Positions 23,001 to 34,948 of a DNA stretch of 64,000 nt are shown in pieces. Source of the DNA: Cardiocondyla obscurior (Eukaryota > Arthropoda > Insecta > Hymenoptera > Formicidae); NCBI RefSeq assembly GCF_019399895.1, contig NC_091868.1, positions 1,784,499 through 1,848,498 of the forward strand, given 5' to 3'. A program made the position numbers and the translations under genes. Within the stretch, counting starts at the first letter, position 1. Every line of letters starts with the position of its first letter. The notes under the pieces were generated by a model, which searched no databases, was not told the DNA's origin, and saw only the letters and a list, made by a program, of their open reading frames with translations.

Positions 23001-26000
23001 TTCGACGTAAGGAACCCGACGTTTCTCATTCATCATAACTTCAGCGGTGCCCGCCTTCGCAATTTCTCATCTCGAATAATGCATCAGTTTCCAAGGTCGC
23101 GAGCAGAGCTTTATGCCAACGCGCCACAGTCTATCGCAAAATTCCGCGCTCGATACGAGAGGCATCGGGAGTTGCGCGATCGTCACAGTTAACGTAATTC
23201 AATTCGCCGGCCTGTCAGCCACGTCGTCCTGTCGACTATTAATCCGTAGGGGACACCGTTTTCATCACGTAACGATGCAGTTATGCATTTATTTGGCGCA
23301 GCCATCTAGATGCGCGCCGTCAACGTCACTCAAGGATTTCCGGCATTCGGTGCTCAACATCCGTAAATCCGTGCATTTAGCTGCGATACCAGCCGGCTCG
23401 GCCGACCCGGCGCGCTTAATCGATCGCGGTGCGATACAGAATTTCGATTAAATTAAACATCAAATTGCGCATCCGCGTGCACCGCGATCTGAGCAACAGC
23501 ATCCCGAGAACGTCCGGCGCAAATAGAATTTATTTCCTGCGGACCGTTTGCTATCGCTACGCTATTCGCATTGCGCGAGGTATTGGATAACGATGACAAG
23601 GAAGAAAAATTGCATAAAATAAACAGATTGTTGATAAATCTCGCCGCGGCGCCGTATTAGGTGCTTCTAATAAATCGACTTCTTTTGGAGAGCGCAATTT
23701 CTCAGTAATCCGCACATCGAAATTGTAGCGCCATGTATGGCGGGCACGGTAATCAAGGTACACCGTGTATATAAGGAAAACTGCGTGGTACGCACACATA
23801 TGCAGACTACGTTGTGGAAGACTATAGAATTAAAGTGAGCCCCACGCGAGCCACTTCGGTCATGGTTGGTTAAGGTCCTTCGAAAATGGGTGAACAGGAC
23901 ACGAGCCGTAGCGCCTTGTTGTTATGTGGGAAAAAAAAAAGAAAAAAAAAATAGAAGGATAGATCGCGTAAGAGATACTTCATTCCGCTCCTCGTTACGT
24001 CTCTTGATTGCCTACGCAAGCCGGTGAAAATGATTCTATTTTTGCGGACTTTAACGCAACAATAAAAGGGAACTTTATCAACGCGTCTCGAGGAAACAAT
24101 TTACAATCTGCGTATCACGGGCACAACCGTTCCATACGCCTAAAATAATAAATTCACAGATAACCCGATTTGTCGGAGGCTTTTTTTTAAAGATTTAAAC
24201 GAAACGAAAAAGAAAGAAAAATAGAAAAAGAAAAATTTACCGTTGTTCTCTGGGCACGTTTGAGCCGGAAGTGTCAATGTTTGAACGATAGGAGATTCTA
24301 AGACGGCGATATTCACGCGATTGCGGTCGCGACTTTTCGCCGTGCGAATGGTACGGTCGGTGTCGCCGGTTCAACGCGTCGCGCCGGTGCATAAAGACGA
24401 TGCCGCTCGTAAATGCATGCGCCGACGTTGTTCTCGTTCGTCGTTACGTGCCTGCATAAACGTGGCCGGGGGTATCTCGGCGGGTTTTAATGAGTTTCGC
24501 GGCGCGGCGAGGCGGGAGCGGGGACGGGGGAACGGGAACGAGGCGTTACGAGGCAACGCATAGGTCGCCGCGATTTTTATTTCTAGTCCTCAGCTTTATT
24601 GTTGGCGGCCCGTTGCGCTGATCGAAGGCGTGGTCGCCGAAGACGTTGCTCCTGCCTCGCATTCCCGCTCCTCCGATATGCCGGTCTATATCTCATCTCC
24701 CTAATCGCGTTACTGCCAATCTCCGACATGCGCCGATACGTTAAAAAGCCGGCTGATTTGCGATAATTTATCGCTCGATTGCAGACGCTATTGTTTGAAA
24801 TGCATCTCGTGTACCATTGTCTGTACATTTAATCGTTCGACACGTGACCGACAGCAATAACTTGCAATTTCTATCGTATAACTGTTCGTGCGACATTCTA
24901 TACCTCAATGTGTCACTTCTACCTTTTTAATTCGATTTGTCGACGATATTGATTAATAACATTTATGTATTTTGCTAAGAAAAAAAAAAAAAACCCTCGG
25001 GCATTTTTTTTAACGTAACATTCTATAATTTAATTTAAATTTTTCTGTACTTAAGAGAAGGAAGAAACAAGGTGAACGGTACGGTAAACAGATTCGCAGG
25101 TACTATCTGCTCGAAAGCAATTCGGAGTACCATGTGCGACTGCATCAGCGTTTCTCAAGCTCTTCCGAGTTGCAAGCGTCTTTGATGTCGGTGTCGCATA
25201 AACGGTAGCAAACTCTACGAAAACATGACGATACGTTGAAGTCGTTCGGCCGATTCATACGAAGCGTACCGTATTAAGTTCCAGTAACTGACAACGTGCG
25301 CGTAAGGGGAGCCGGATACGATAAGGAATTATCGTTCGAGGGCACGGACGGTGGGTTCACACATACGAGGTCTCGGCGTACACAGACCTCCTTTATCGCT
25401 CGCACACCCGATATATCTCACTGGCCGCGGATATACTTGGGAAACTTGGTGCGATACGAGTTCTTTGGACTTCGATGCGAGTTCTATATTAAAAGACCTT
25501 CAAAGTGCTCTAATTGTACCAAGAGCGATAAAAAACAATGTGGTGCTTTATCAATCCCCGAGATACGTTTCATAATTATTCAAAGACTTCTAAATAAAAA
25601 AAAATAAAAAAGAAAGAAACGATTGAGAAAAGTTTAATAAAGATTCCGACGTACCGAGATCGGAGAAGAAAGAGATATAATTCGATAAAAAAAAAAAATT
25701 TATTTAAAAGACGAATGCGACTTGCATTTCGAAGATTTATATTCTCCGTTAATGTATCTACTTATTCTCAACCCGATAAACGTAATAGTACATGTAAAAT
25801 GTTTTAAAGCGATATGTTTCATTATTTTGAGTTTCGCGGAGGCGACACGCTTCAGAAAATATTTTCCACGCGCACCGCTTTGTTTTGCTTTACGTATGGA
25901 AATATCTTTGCACGTCGGAAAGTGTTTACGGGCTGGGAGATATTTTCGGACGTGAAAACGTTTCCACGGTGCGAAGAGGTCGACGGAGTCGCGTCGTAAA

Positions 26001-27540
26001 AGAAGGGGCAACGGGCACCGAGAGAGATTCGCGAAGATGCAAATTTACCGTCGCAACAACCAAACATTTTTCTTTTTCTTTTTTTTTTTTTCCTTTTTCT
26101 TTTACTTGCGTTACGTTACGCATGCTGCGAATAATCAACGGCCGGCGTGTGCTTGAAAGTCTGCGATATTAGTTGTCCCAACGCAAAAGACATTCGTTCA
26201 AAGCAACAGCATTGAATCAAAGTCAACTAAGTTCCCAAATTTGGCAAATATTAAATTAATTAAAATATTTGTCTCGGTATCATCGATATCATAACGCGCA
26301 GCAAAATAATAATCTGTCGGACGAAAAAAAAAAATAAATTTCGACGGTCTACTGCTTGCATTTCCATGTTTAAGTATTTTCGTTACTCTCATGCATAAAG
26401 TTGCGCATACCATTAATTTTATAACGTTACGAGTCATTTAACTTCGAACGGAACGAATTGAGGATTTACCTTATTGCTTTAGTCAATTTGTATTAATAGC
26501 GTAACATTGCCAAGCGAGTAATAACTCGTAGGAAAAATATATGCGAAGTTTATAAACCTCGATGGAGCCAAGTAGATTATTTTAATTTTTAAACGCGACC
26601 TTATAATATGCATATTATTTAATTAAACGCCATTATGCGATATTAGAACGTTGTTTTTCCATGAATGTTACTGTGCTTCGTTAAAAATTGCATCCTATAA
26701 ACATGTAATCGACTCTCACGTTTTCTCTCTTTTTTTTTCTTTCTTTTTTTCTCTTTATGAGTATAAAATGATGTAAGATACGCTATCTATCGCAACGAGA
26801 CGAAATTTTCGAAGGTGGAAGTTATCAGAAAAGTCTTTTTATCGTTGTTTGTTAAGTGTTTACCGCGAAAGATAGAAAAGTCTTGTCGAGAGAGATTCGT
26901 CAGCTTGATTTAGATTTATACGTTCAAATTTTAACTATTATTGTGTTGCAGATTATCTCACGGGTACTAATAATAGAATTAAATAAAATTAAAATCGTAA
27001 CTCTGCAAAATTATTATCGATCAGATTAGGTAAAATAAAAATTGATAAGTGAAATATGATTGAATATCGAAAACGTATTTTGATACCGACGAATCTCTCT
27101 GTAAATTCGCATGCGACGCGTATGGTAAGACTTACAAATCTGATATTTAAATTTTACAAGCGATCGTCGATTACTCGGACATCGTAAGATACGGATTAAT
27201 TTGGATGCATGCGTCATTAAAGAGTTAATTAATGAAAGATCTCTTCGGCGTCGAACCGGCAACAGGTCTGTAGACTTGGCAACATCGCCATCGGTTAAAA
27301 TGTAAACAACTGAGCATGGTACACTGTACAGTTCCTGCTAGAAGTTACAGAAACGTTGGCTCGTACAACTCGACGCAAAAGTGCTGCTTCGTTTTTTATT
27401 TTTTTTTTTTACGCCGGTATTAAAAAAATTATCAAAAATAATGCCGATGGATCATATTTCTCGATCTCAGTCGATTTATTACATTTTATGACGGAAGGTA
27501 ACAGGTAAAAGAGGTAAAAAAGAAACAGGTTTTCATTCCG
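20002..27540. other. No gene seen; long AT-rich stretch with CpG patches
   Basis: I found no exon with paired splice signals and protein-like content. CpG-rich patches at 23000-23500 and 24320-24560 are open on several frames. TATAAATAG at 20409-20417 has no initiator at the right distance. Poly-A/T and GA low-complexity runs are near 24190-24235, 24979-24993 and 26070-26101. Confidence 0.5.
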
Positions 27541-27790
27541 ATAAAGGAAAGGAAGACGCTCACGAAGTGAGAAGGCCGAGAAAGATAGAACGAGATTATT
27601 GGAGGGGATAGATTCGGGGAGAGAGAAGAATGGTGAGGAGGGTCGAACGAGCAGGTCCTTAAGATCCCTTGAAAAATGAATCTCCCACAGGTTCAGGACC
27701 GTCGGATTTTAGCTCTCGGTCCGGCCAACGAGCCATCAGGGTGGACCAAAAAGCGTCACCGATCTACGTTAAAATTCCGCATGGTCGAAC
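27541..27790 (+). promoter_or_regulatory. Purine-rich segment with GAGAG words and short hairpins
   Basis: The + strand is G/A-rich at about 27541-27640, with several GAGAG words (GAGA-factor type). It then carries the inverted repeats CTCAC-gaa-GTGAG (27559-27571) and GGACCG/CGGTCC (27696-27722), and a GCCAT word near 27733. It contrasts with AT-rich flanks. It may be an enhancer or a Polycomb-type element, which is only suggested by motif content. Confidence 0.25.
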
Positions 27791-29990
27791 TTTCCTGATA
27801 TACGAACATCCTAACGCGATTTCAATCTTATGATTTACGGAAATATGATCCCAGGTATTTTTTATTACTTAGCCCTTCGATAGCTTTTTCCGAGATTAGT
27901 ACAAACACGAGTGGAATATTTACTATCAAAATTATCCAAAAGACTCTCGAAAGTGTAAGTTAAACTTCTCGTTCTTTCACGTTTAAACAATCAAATAAAG
28001 ATATACTTTCTTGTTATTTTGCGACGAGTTTCAAGTATAATAATTAACGCTGAACAACAAATGCGAAACTAAATTATTTAAATGTAATAAAAAATGTAGA
28101 AGACCTTTCATTAAAAAAAAAACTGCAAAAATGCAAAAACTTTGCAGCCTGTTATTTAAATCACTGCCATTTACATTGTTGTTTATTTTTGCCTCAGCAT
28201 TGAATATTTATGCAATCTTTTTTACATTGTGTAAACACATATCGATCGCATGATATTAACTTAGACGAAAAATAAGTTGCAAGCAGCGGTATCGTTGCAA
28301 TACAAAGAGACCCGACGCGCAAAAGAAAGGATTTATATTCATATCCTCCTCGCTGTCTTTCGTCGTGTACTACAACGGCATTTTGCGTGTATACCTATAG
28401 AGTATCGCGTATGATAATGGATTTCCCTGGTTGGAGCACTACGGCGAGCCACCTCTTGCGTATTACGAGTGCCATCGAACATGACATCCCGAAGAAGCTG
28501 GACGTCGGGTTCGTTCGTATTTCAAAGACGTCGGCGTATAATGCCCAAGTGATAAGCAAATAATGACCCAGTTACCGTATCGTTAAAATTTCTTGCACAC
28601 ATAAAAAATACAATCGAGCCCGAAGCGAGATATACTCGGATCGTTTCTACAAAATACGTTTCGTTCACAATTGCAAAATCATGTTTGCTCAGCGCACTCA
28701 TTCGCGAACCGTCGCGATACATTTTTTTTTTTTCCACGCAATTCGTAAATACCGACGTCCTCGATTTTTTTTTATTTTACTACCGTTAATCGTCCGATCC
28801 GCGCGACAAATAGAATTCGATGTGACAAATGGAATCTTTCGGTGTGACTCTTTGCGCGAGAAAAAAAAAGAAAAAAAAATAGGGAAGAAAAAGAAATAAG
28901 ATTGCGACGAACAATGTCACGGTTACGTGATCGATTGCGATCGATGAGCTCGCAGAAGTTCTGCCACGCGAGTCGACCGATGACACGCGATATGAATGGA
29001 AGATCTCACGAATGGAATTCGAAAACTCGCTCGCATCTTTGCGAAATTGCCTTGTTGCAATCGCGTCCTTGCATCACCACGCGGTATGTGTGTCACGAAA
29101 GACGTGGCCGGGGAATCGACTTTTCTAATATCAACCTAATCAGATTCTTAAATTTATTTTTATTTAAATTATCGCAGCGACTTCTTTATTTCGTAATAAT
29201 TTTTAAACCGCGATTCCACCGATACGACAACCGAATATTGTAACATTTAACGTAAACTTATCACGATTATAATAAAAGTTTCGCGGGTAAGCCTCGAGCA
29301 AAATTAAAATTCGTCCAACGTTGCTTAAATGCGCTTGCTTATTAATTTCTCTAAAAAAAGGAAGGACTTTAATTACGCTGTCGTTTTCCTCGCTAAAGTT
29401 TTTAACCCTTCGACGTCCTCGGGCTTAATTGTCGCGCGTGAGACGCTAAGCGTTATTATATTGTGGGGCATAAAGAGAGTGAGAGGCGTACACACACGCG
29501 TCGACATCCTGCATGAGACCGCGTCGTATTAGAGTAGTAGAACATTTCATGGTTAAGTGCTGCAACAAGTTGCTAGACTTTTATTACTAACCTGGGTTAA
29601 CAAAAAGTGAAGGCGCGTATCGTAGATGACTAGTCAGTTTATATGATTTATATGACTGTAGACACGGTTTCCACAATGGAATCCCGACCGGCGTGACGCA
29701 ACGCGATCATACATTTCAATTAACTCTTATTGATAACGTTGCAAATCTATACCTACGGAATTGCGAAGATAACTTCTCTCCTGCGAGCTCGATTAATTTA
29801 TTCTCTATACGCTCGACACGTCCGGCGATTAATCGAACCGCGAGGAAGGCTCCGTGTATTTTCGATCGCGGGGCGTAATTTTTGGAAGCAGCTGTACCGC
29901 TGCTATCGTTCTGTTATTGCAGAGAAATTGATATAACCCTACCCACACCGGGCCCTTCGCGTACGTGTAACCAAGTCCCGCCTGCGTCTG
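27791..29990. other. No gene seen
   Basis: Mixed AT-rich sequence. The frames at 28681-28986 run through A/T homopolymers, and the frame at 28902-29243 is arginine-rich without a recognised domain. No splice-flanked exon is evident. Confidence 0.5.
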
Positions 29991-30660
29991 GCCTGATATC
30001 GCAGATACGGGTGGAAGTGAGAGGGAACGAGCGAGAGCGAGAAAGGAGCGGCAGAGACGGAGACTAACTACTCATAATGTCGGAACGAGCGGGACAGAAA
30101 CCCACCGTAAGATTCGAGCTGGAGAGATAGACCCGTGTGAGAAAGACGCGCGACGGGAGTGGAAGAGAGAGGCTCGGATCCATAAGATGAGATTACGAGG
30201 GACACGAACGACCCGTCAGATCGAGGGAGACGCACCGCTCGGCGGGATCGAAGTGAGGAGAGAGAGAAATGAAAACGTACACTTGAACGAAGACTGAAGA
30301 TCCTGCGAGACGATGGAGAGAGTCGGAGGGAACAAGGGAGATCTCCAGCACGGAGAAGAAAAGAGAGAGAGAGAAAGAGAGAGATAAAAGGCGAAGACGA
30401 TAAGAAGAGAGAGGAGGAAGTGACTGATTGAAGGAGTGGAGGAAAGTCTGGCTCGAGCGAAAGAAAGACCGAGCGGCCGAGACGAGGAGGGAAAAGTGCC
30501 TCGAGCCTTGAGGCATCTCAGGGGAGATTTTTTATCCCTTCAAGGTCAGACCTTCAATATGGCTGCCACGTTGGACCACGGCTCCGGGGAACGAGAGAGA
30601 AAGAGAGAGATATATATACGGGTGTGTATAGAGAGAGATGGACCGGGAGAAGTTAGGAGT
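29991..30660 (+). promoter_or_regulatory. Long purine-rich GAGA-type region with nuclear-receptor and GCCAT sites
   Basis: About 650 bp of the + strand is strongly G/A-biased, with a (GA)n core at 30362-30385 and many GAGAG words. At its right end TCAAGGTCA (30540-30548) is an exact FTZ-F1/ERR-type extended half-site. It overlaps the palindrome AAGGTC-a-GACCTT (30542-30554). ATGGCTG (30559-30565) is a CNGCCAT-type Pho/YY1 core on the minus strand. GAGA plus GCCAT cores is a known Polycomb-response-element signature in Drosophila; here it is only a motif-based suggestion. No reading frame is supported. Confidence 0.35.
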
Positions 30661-30692
30661 GTCGGACGGCTTAAGAGGACCGTAAACACCTT

Positions 30693-30739
30693 GGCCGCCC
30701 GGTATCAACTTGGTGATACCAGCTTCAAAATGCTCGGCC
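30693..30739. repeat. Nested inverted repeat (hairpin)
   Basis: The inner stem GGTATCA-acttgg-TGATACC (30701-30720) is perfect over 7 bp. An outer stem GGCCG (30693-30697) pairs with CGGCC (30735-30739). It is too short and interrupted for a canonical microRNA precursor. Confidence 0.5.
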
Positions 30740-33171
30740 GGTTCTTCTCGTGATCGTTTCTCGACGCTGAGAATACGCACGGGGTATCGAGCGCGATGCT
30801 AATTAAGCGGAATCGCGGGAGAGGGGGAGGGGGGAACGAGTTGTCCCGCGATCGCGAACGCAACAAGTGCACGCCGACTTAAACTCGAGTTTCTCGTGTA
30901 ATAATAGAAACTTAGATCCTTACCGCGTCAGGGGAAGAACTTACGACTTCATTAACCGTTGAAAACCGAGGTGTAACCATCTGCCATACATAGTACCCGC
31001 AAACTACGCTGATTTATTTTATCGATTTTTAAAAAAATCAAAAAGTCACTTCTTTTTTTAATTCAAGACGTGATAAAATATTTTACAAATCTGTCTTCTA
31101 TAAATATCACGTGTAAATTTATATGAATTATCTTGAAGCGCTGCTTCACAAAATACAAAACAATGCAACGTGATCTCAAGCTAGCGAGAAAAAAAAAAGT
31201 AATTTACGATATACGTCGCATGCTTTTTAATAAAAAATGTCAATGACAATAATGACTGAGAAAAATAATTATTTCACTTTGACGCCAAAGTCGAAAGTCG
31301 TCAGACTAATAAATCACGACGTCTTGAGTGCCAGCGTTGCAGCTTCTTTTCATCTACGTACGTCATCGCGGGATCCGGCAATCGGAAGCGAGACTGTCCG
31401 AGAAGATTGTGCCTTGTTATGATTTAACCCACTTCTCGAAGGTCAAGTCGAAATTAGAAACTCCTACGATTCGCTTCCGACTTTCATTCGTGCGATCGCG
31501 AGCAGAAGTATATGTAAGTATATACGTATACTATATATATTTGAAACGGAGAAAGTACTCTCTTCTCGGGACTCTTTCGAAAGGCGCGACGGTTTTGGAG
31601 AAGTAGCATATTGAAGAAAAAAAGAAATATATTTTTCGAGATTTTAGAAAAAAAAAAAAAAAAAATAGAAATAAATTTACTGCACATTAAATTATTAAAA
31701 TAAAAAAAAGTGTTTAAGTCGCAAGAGCAAAAATTAATGTTTAAAATAACACTGTTATTCCGAATATCACGGTGCTCTGTATAATTTTATTCTTGATTTT
31801 TATAAGTATATAAATAAATGTTACAAAAAAGAGAATAGACATGCATAATTCTCCGTATACGAATGGAACACGCGCAAACGACACGATGACATCGCGCCAG
31901 AGATGCGGACCGGTTCCTTGTCTGATCTCGGTTCCTGTAATCTTCCGTAGGAGGAACATACGATTTGAAAATTGTTAAATAAATCCCGAAGATTCCCAAG
32001 TCTAAGCTGTTATCCTGCGCGACGCGACGGAAAAAGGGTCGCCGAACAAAAAGAAAAAAAGAATATATATATATTGCTTTACGATGCTGCAGTAGCATTC
32101 CTCGATCGAACCTATTCTATAGTAACCCTTTTTGTAAGACGTTAACTTTCCACAGATTTACAAAAAGAATCGAAGCTGCTGCTGGCACATACAACACGTG
32201 TATAAAATTATTATACGAAAAGTAATATTTTATAAAAATTATTATCGATTTCCCGCGCGCATTTAAAATTCGTATTATTGCATGTTCATCTTCGAGTGTA
32301 AAATCAAATTCGCCAGATTGTATCGCGACGTATACGTGAGCGAGAAGGCGTCTCATTTCCCCCCGGGACAATCGCCATGCTTATTCGGCGGGGACGCACC
32401 GTCGTCGGGTCGGGGCATTCACAAGTTTCATAATGCAGGTTGGTCGCGTCGATTCTACCGGCTGGATAAATAAATATATAGACGAGACGGTCGGGCACAC
32501 AGGTGTCTCATAGAAAACGGAAAAAAAAAAAAAAAAGGAACGGGAGAATGTTATGCGCGTCACCAATGACATGCAAGCATCTCTAAATGGGTCTGGCAAG
32601 GGACTAGAGCTCGCAGCACGATCCTCCTTTTTAAAGAGGCCTGAAAAACCCTAAGGCTCCCTACACAGCATATTCCGTTGCATCCCTTTTCACGTTTCCC
32701 CTACCACGTCTTACTCGATTGCGTACGCTCCCACATATGTTTCCGCAAAGAAAAGAGTTTTCGACACGTTCGATATAAAGTGAAAAATATACATGACATA
32801 GGAAAACGAAGGTCTAAGAAAATGGCATTTTTTAGAAAGTCACAAAGTTAGTGCTTCAAATTTCAAGCTTCAAGTACAACGCTTCAAATAAATTGTGGAA
32901 TATAACTTATTTGACTAAAAAATAATTTACGAGTGCAAAAGTTTTTTTTTATATCTAATATTATTTAAATATTAACTTGGTTAACATATGTATAAATAAA
33001 GTAGTCCCTCCCTCATTTCACGATTGTGTTGCAAAGCCATCAATTGATTAAATCGAGAAATTTGATCAACCGTAGAACCCGTCGCATTAGACCTTTAAAA
33101 CGATTTCTTCGATCAAAATCACTCGTTTTTATCGTGATACTTTACTCCAGCCACCTACATAGGGATGAAAG
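30740..33171. other. No gene seen
   Basis: AT-rich DNA with A-tract low complexity (31618-31660, 32519-32537) and a short (AT)n run near 32064. Short frames on both strands run through homopolymers. No supported exon. Confidence 0.5.
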
Positions 33172-33251
33172 CCGCAGGTGCTGCGGTCTTAGCTAACCCC
33201 TCGTATCTATCCAATGGCGTGGCCAAAGGACCACGGTATTTCTATGGTAAC
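33172..33251 (+). promoter_or_regulatory. X-box (RFX-type) site with CCAAT box and hairpins
   Basis: ATTTCTATGGTAAC at 33238-33251 matches the RFX X-box pattern RTHNYY-WT-RRNRAC at every position. A CCAAT word lies at 33211-33215. Two small hairpins precede it: CCGCAG-gtg-CTGCGG (33172-33186) and CGTGG/CCACG (33218-33235). X-boxes usually sit shortly upstream of genes for cilia of sensory neurons, but no convincing coding exon follows; the nearest plus frame (33574-33894, 106 codons) is unrecognised. Confidence 0.3.
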
Positions 33252-34389
33252 GCGATTGATGACGGTTCGTGCATATAAAATCAAACAGAAAGAAAATGAA
33301 AGAAGAACCCTTATCCCCTATCCTTCTTTCTTTTTTTCTTTTTCATACATAATCAATTTAATCTCAAGCAGCGAAATGACGGTTAAGCTAATGTTTTAAT
33401 CGTCGCATAATATTAAAATATATCTTTTAGATCGTAAAATTATAAACGATTACTTTTATTAATATTAAATATAATCAATAATTTTATAACATTAGTGTCG
33501 GTTAATTACTTGTCACAAAATTCTAACGGAGTAAAAATTAAAGTTGGTAAAAGTACGTATTTAAAAAAAATACATGATTTACTTCCGATGCTTGTGGAAA
33601 ATTTTTAATCGGTCTCGATATTCCCTCCCTAGACTGCAGTCAAATATTATACTTCAAATCATACTTCAGACTGTTCCCCGAGTCAAGTTTATTTTCGTGC
33701 AAACATTTATTTCGGTCGCGGAGTTTGTCGCAAAGGGATCTATTTCAAAATACATCTACGCCCTTGCTAACGTCTTGCATGTTAGGGATAAGACGCATAT
33801 GTATGCATCTCAACCGGATAATTATTGGCCGCCTAACGTCGCTTTCTATCGCTTTTACGCGCTAGTGATTTTTATCGCGATCTCATATTTTTAATTAGAG
33901 AAAAAGAAATGTGGTCGAACAACGTGCCTGCTTTATACGACTCGATTTTTTATAACTCGATAGCTCAATTGCGTATCCCTTGCAACACGAAGATAGATCG
34001 GTCTAAAGAATTCCGTGTCATAAAAGTCTTTCCCACGACCACAGCGTTCATCCAATGATCGTTGGATGGTTCATAGTTGCCTATGGGGGTGCGCAGGTCT
34101 GTTTTCACATGTGGTTCGCGCAAAAAAGTACCCCTAGGCGTTTACGTCTAACGACGAAGGCCGTTATGAGGTCACGGATCTACGCATCAGCTATCTTATT
34201 AAGCATTTATAATGAAATTTTGTTTTCAAAATTTTAGAAAAAAAAAAAAAGGGGAAAGAAAGAAAGAGAAGCCCTTTTTCTTCTGTTAAAATAAAATCTA
34301 CAGAGCGTACAATAATTGTATATTATTATATCTTTATACAGATACCATTACCTCATAACGTTATAAATGTAAAACAGTTTTTCACTCAC
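33252..34389. other. No recognised gene; one 106-codon ATG frame
   Basis: The AT-rich stretch contains a plus frame at 33574-33894 starting at ATG and ending in a hydrophobic tail, with few arginines. It is open without help from GC bias, but it has no recognised domain, promoter or splice partners. An A/GA-rich run is near 34239-34270. Confidence 0.4.
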
Positions 34390-34423
34390 CGGTTCGATGC
34401 GCAGCGGCGGAGTTATGACGAAA
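34390..34423 (-). other. Exon-like block d' (34 nt), homologue of block 7113-7155
   Basis: The minus-strand acceptor is TTTGTATGTTACAG (exon begins at 34423). The donor is AACCG/GTGAGTG (exon ends at 34390), a near-consensus site. The core AACTCCGC and a following CATCGA match block d in order. The length differs by 9 nt, so phase would be preserved if coding. Confidence 0.4.
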
Positions 34424-34631
34424 CTGTAACATACAAATAAATAATTTAAATTGTAGAGTTGTCCAGTTTAATATTAAAATTAAAGTTAGCTATTATATCT
34501 AAACGTCTAATAGATTCAATTTTTTTAAATTGTAAAAAATTTTTTTTTAATTATTGTTTCTAATTTTTATAAAAATAATCTTAATAAACAGCGAAAAACT
34601 GTTATTAAATAAATAAAAAAATAACCCTCAC

Positions 34632-34948
34632 CTTAAAGTTGCTCCGCCGAAGCCTGATGCCTGTCTTAGGCCGCCTCCTCCTCTCAGGTGACTGAGATGT
34701 CGAATCCTCTCTCCACAAAAGTATCCTCGTGTACAAGACCCTCGTCGCAATCCAGGATAATAAAATATAATCGCGCGAATACGACACTCCCGAAACATAC
34801 GCCCGACGAACTGGCTGCAGTTCGTTTAATAAATTACTTTTACGACTCGCGCGGATAATTAAATCCGCGCGACGCGGTGCGGCACTCCCGTTTTAATGAT
34901 TATAATAATAATCAATTTCAAATCATAACGCCCGATTAAACGAAATTC
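34632..34948 (-). other. Exon-like block c' (317 nt), homologue of block 7272-7564
   Basis: The minus-strand acceptor is a 20-nt T-rich tract ending CTTTTTCAG (exon begins at 34948). The donor is TTTAAG/GTGAGG (exon ends at 34632). The 208-bp AT-rich gap to block d' would be the intron. Three anchors match block c in order: GTTGCTCCGCCGA near 34638, CGACACTCCCG at 34782-34792, and 34804-34825 (21/22 with 7485-7506). In the last anchor both copies read ELQPVRR in one frame. That frame is open in this copy from a stop near 34893 to the donor but has no ATG. Length differs from c by 24 nt, again a multiple of three. A further donor-like GCGAG/GTAACT at 35145 could supply the preceding exon. Confidence 0.4.

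Noticed and set aside
26280..26294. 15-mer TCATCGATATCATAA also found at 61347-61361
   Set aside because: One or two shared 15-mers are expected by chance in 64 kb; flanks do not match.
27228..27290. tRNA-like B box GGTTCGACGCC on the minus strand
   Set aside because: The flanking bases do not form a T stem and no acceptor stem or A box is present.
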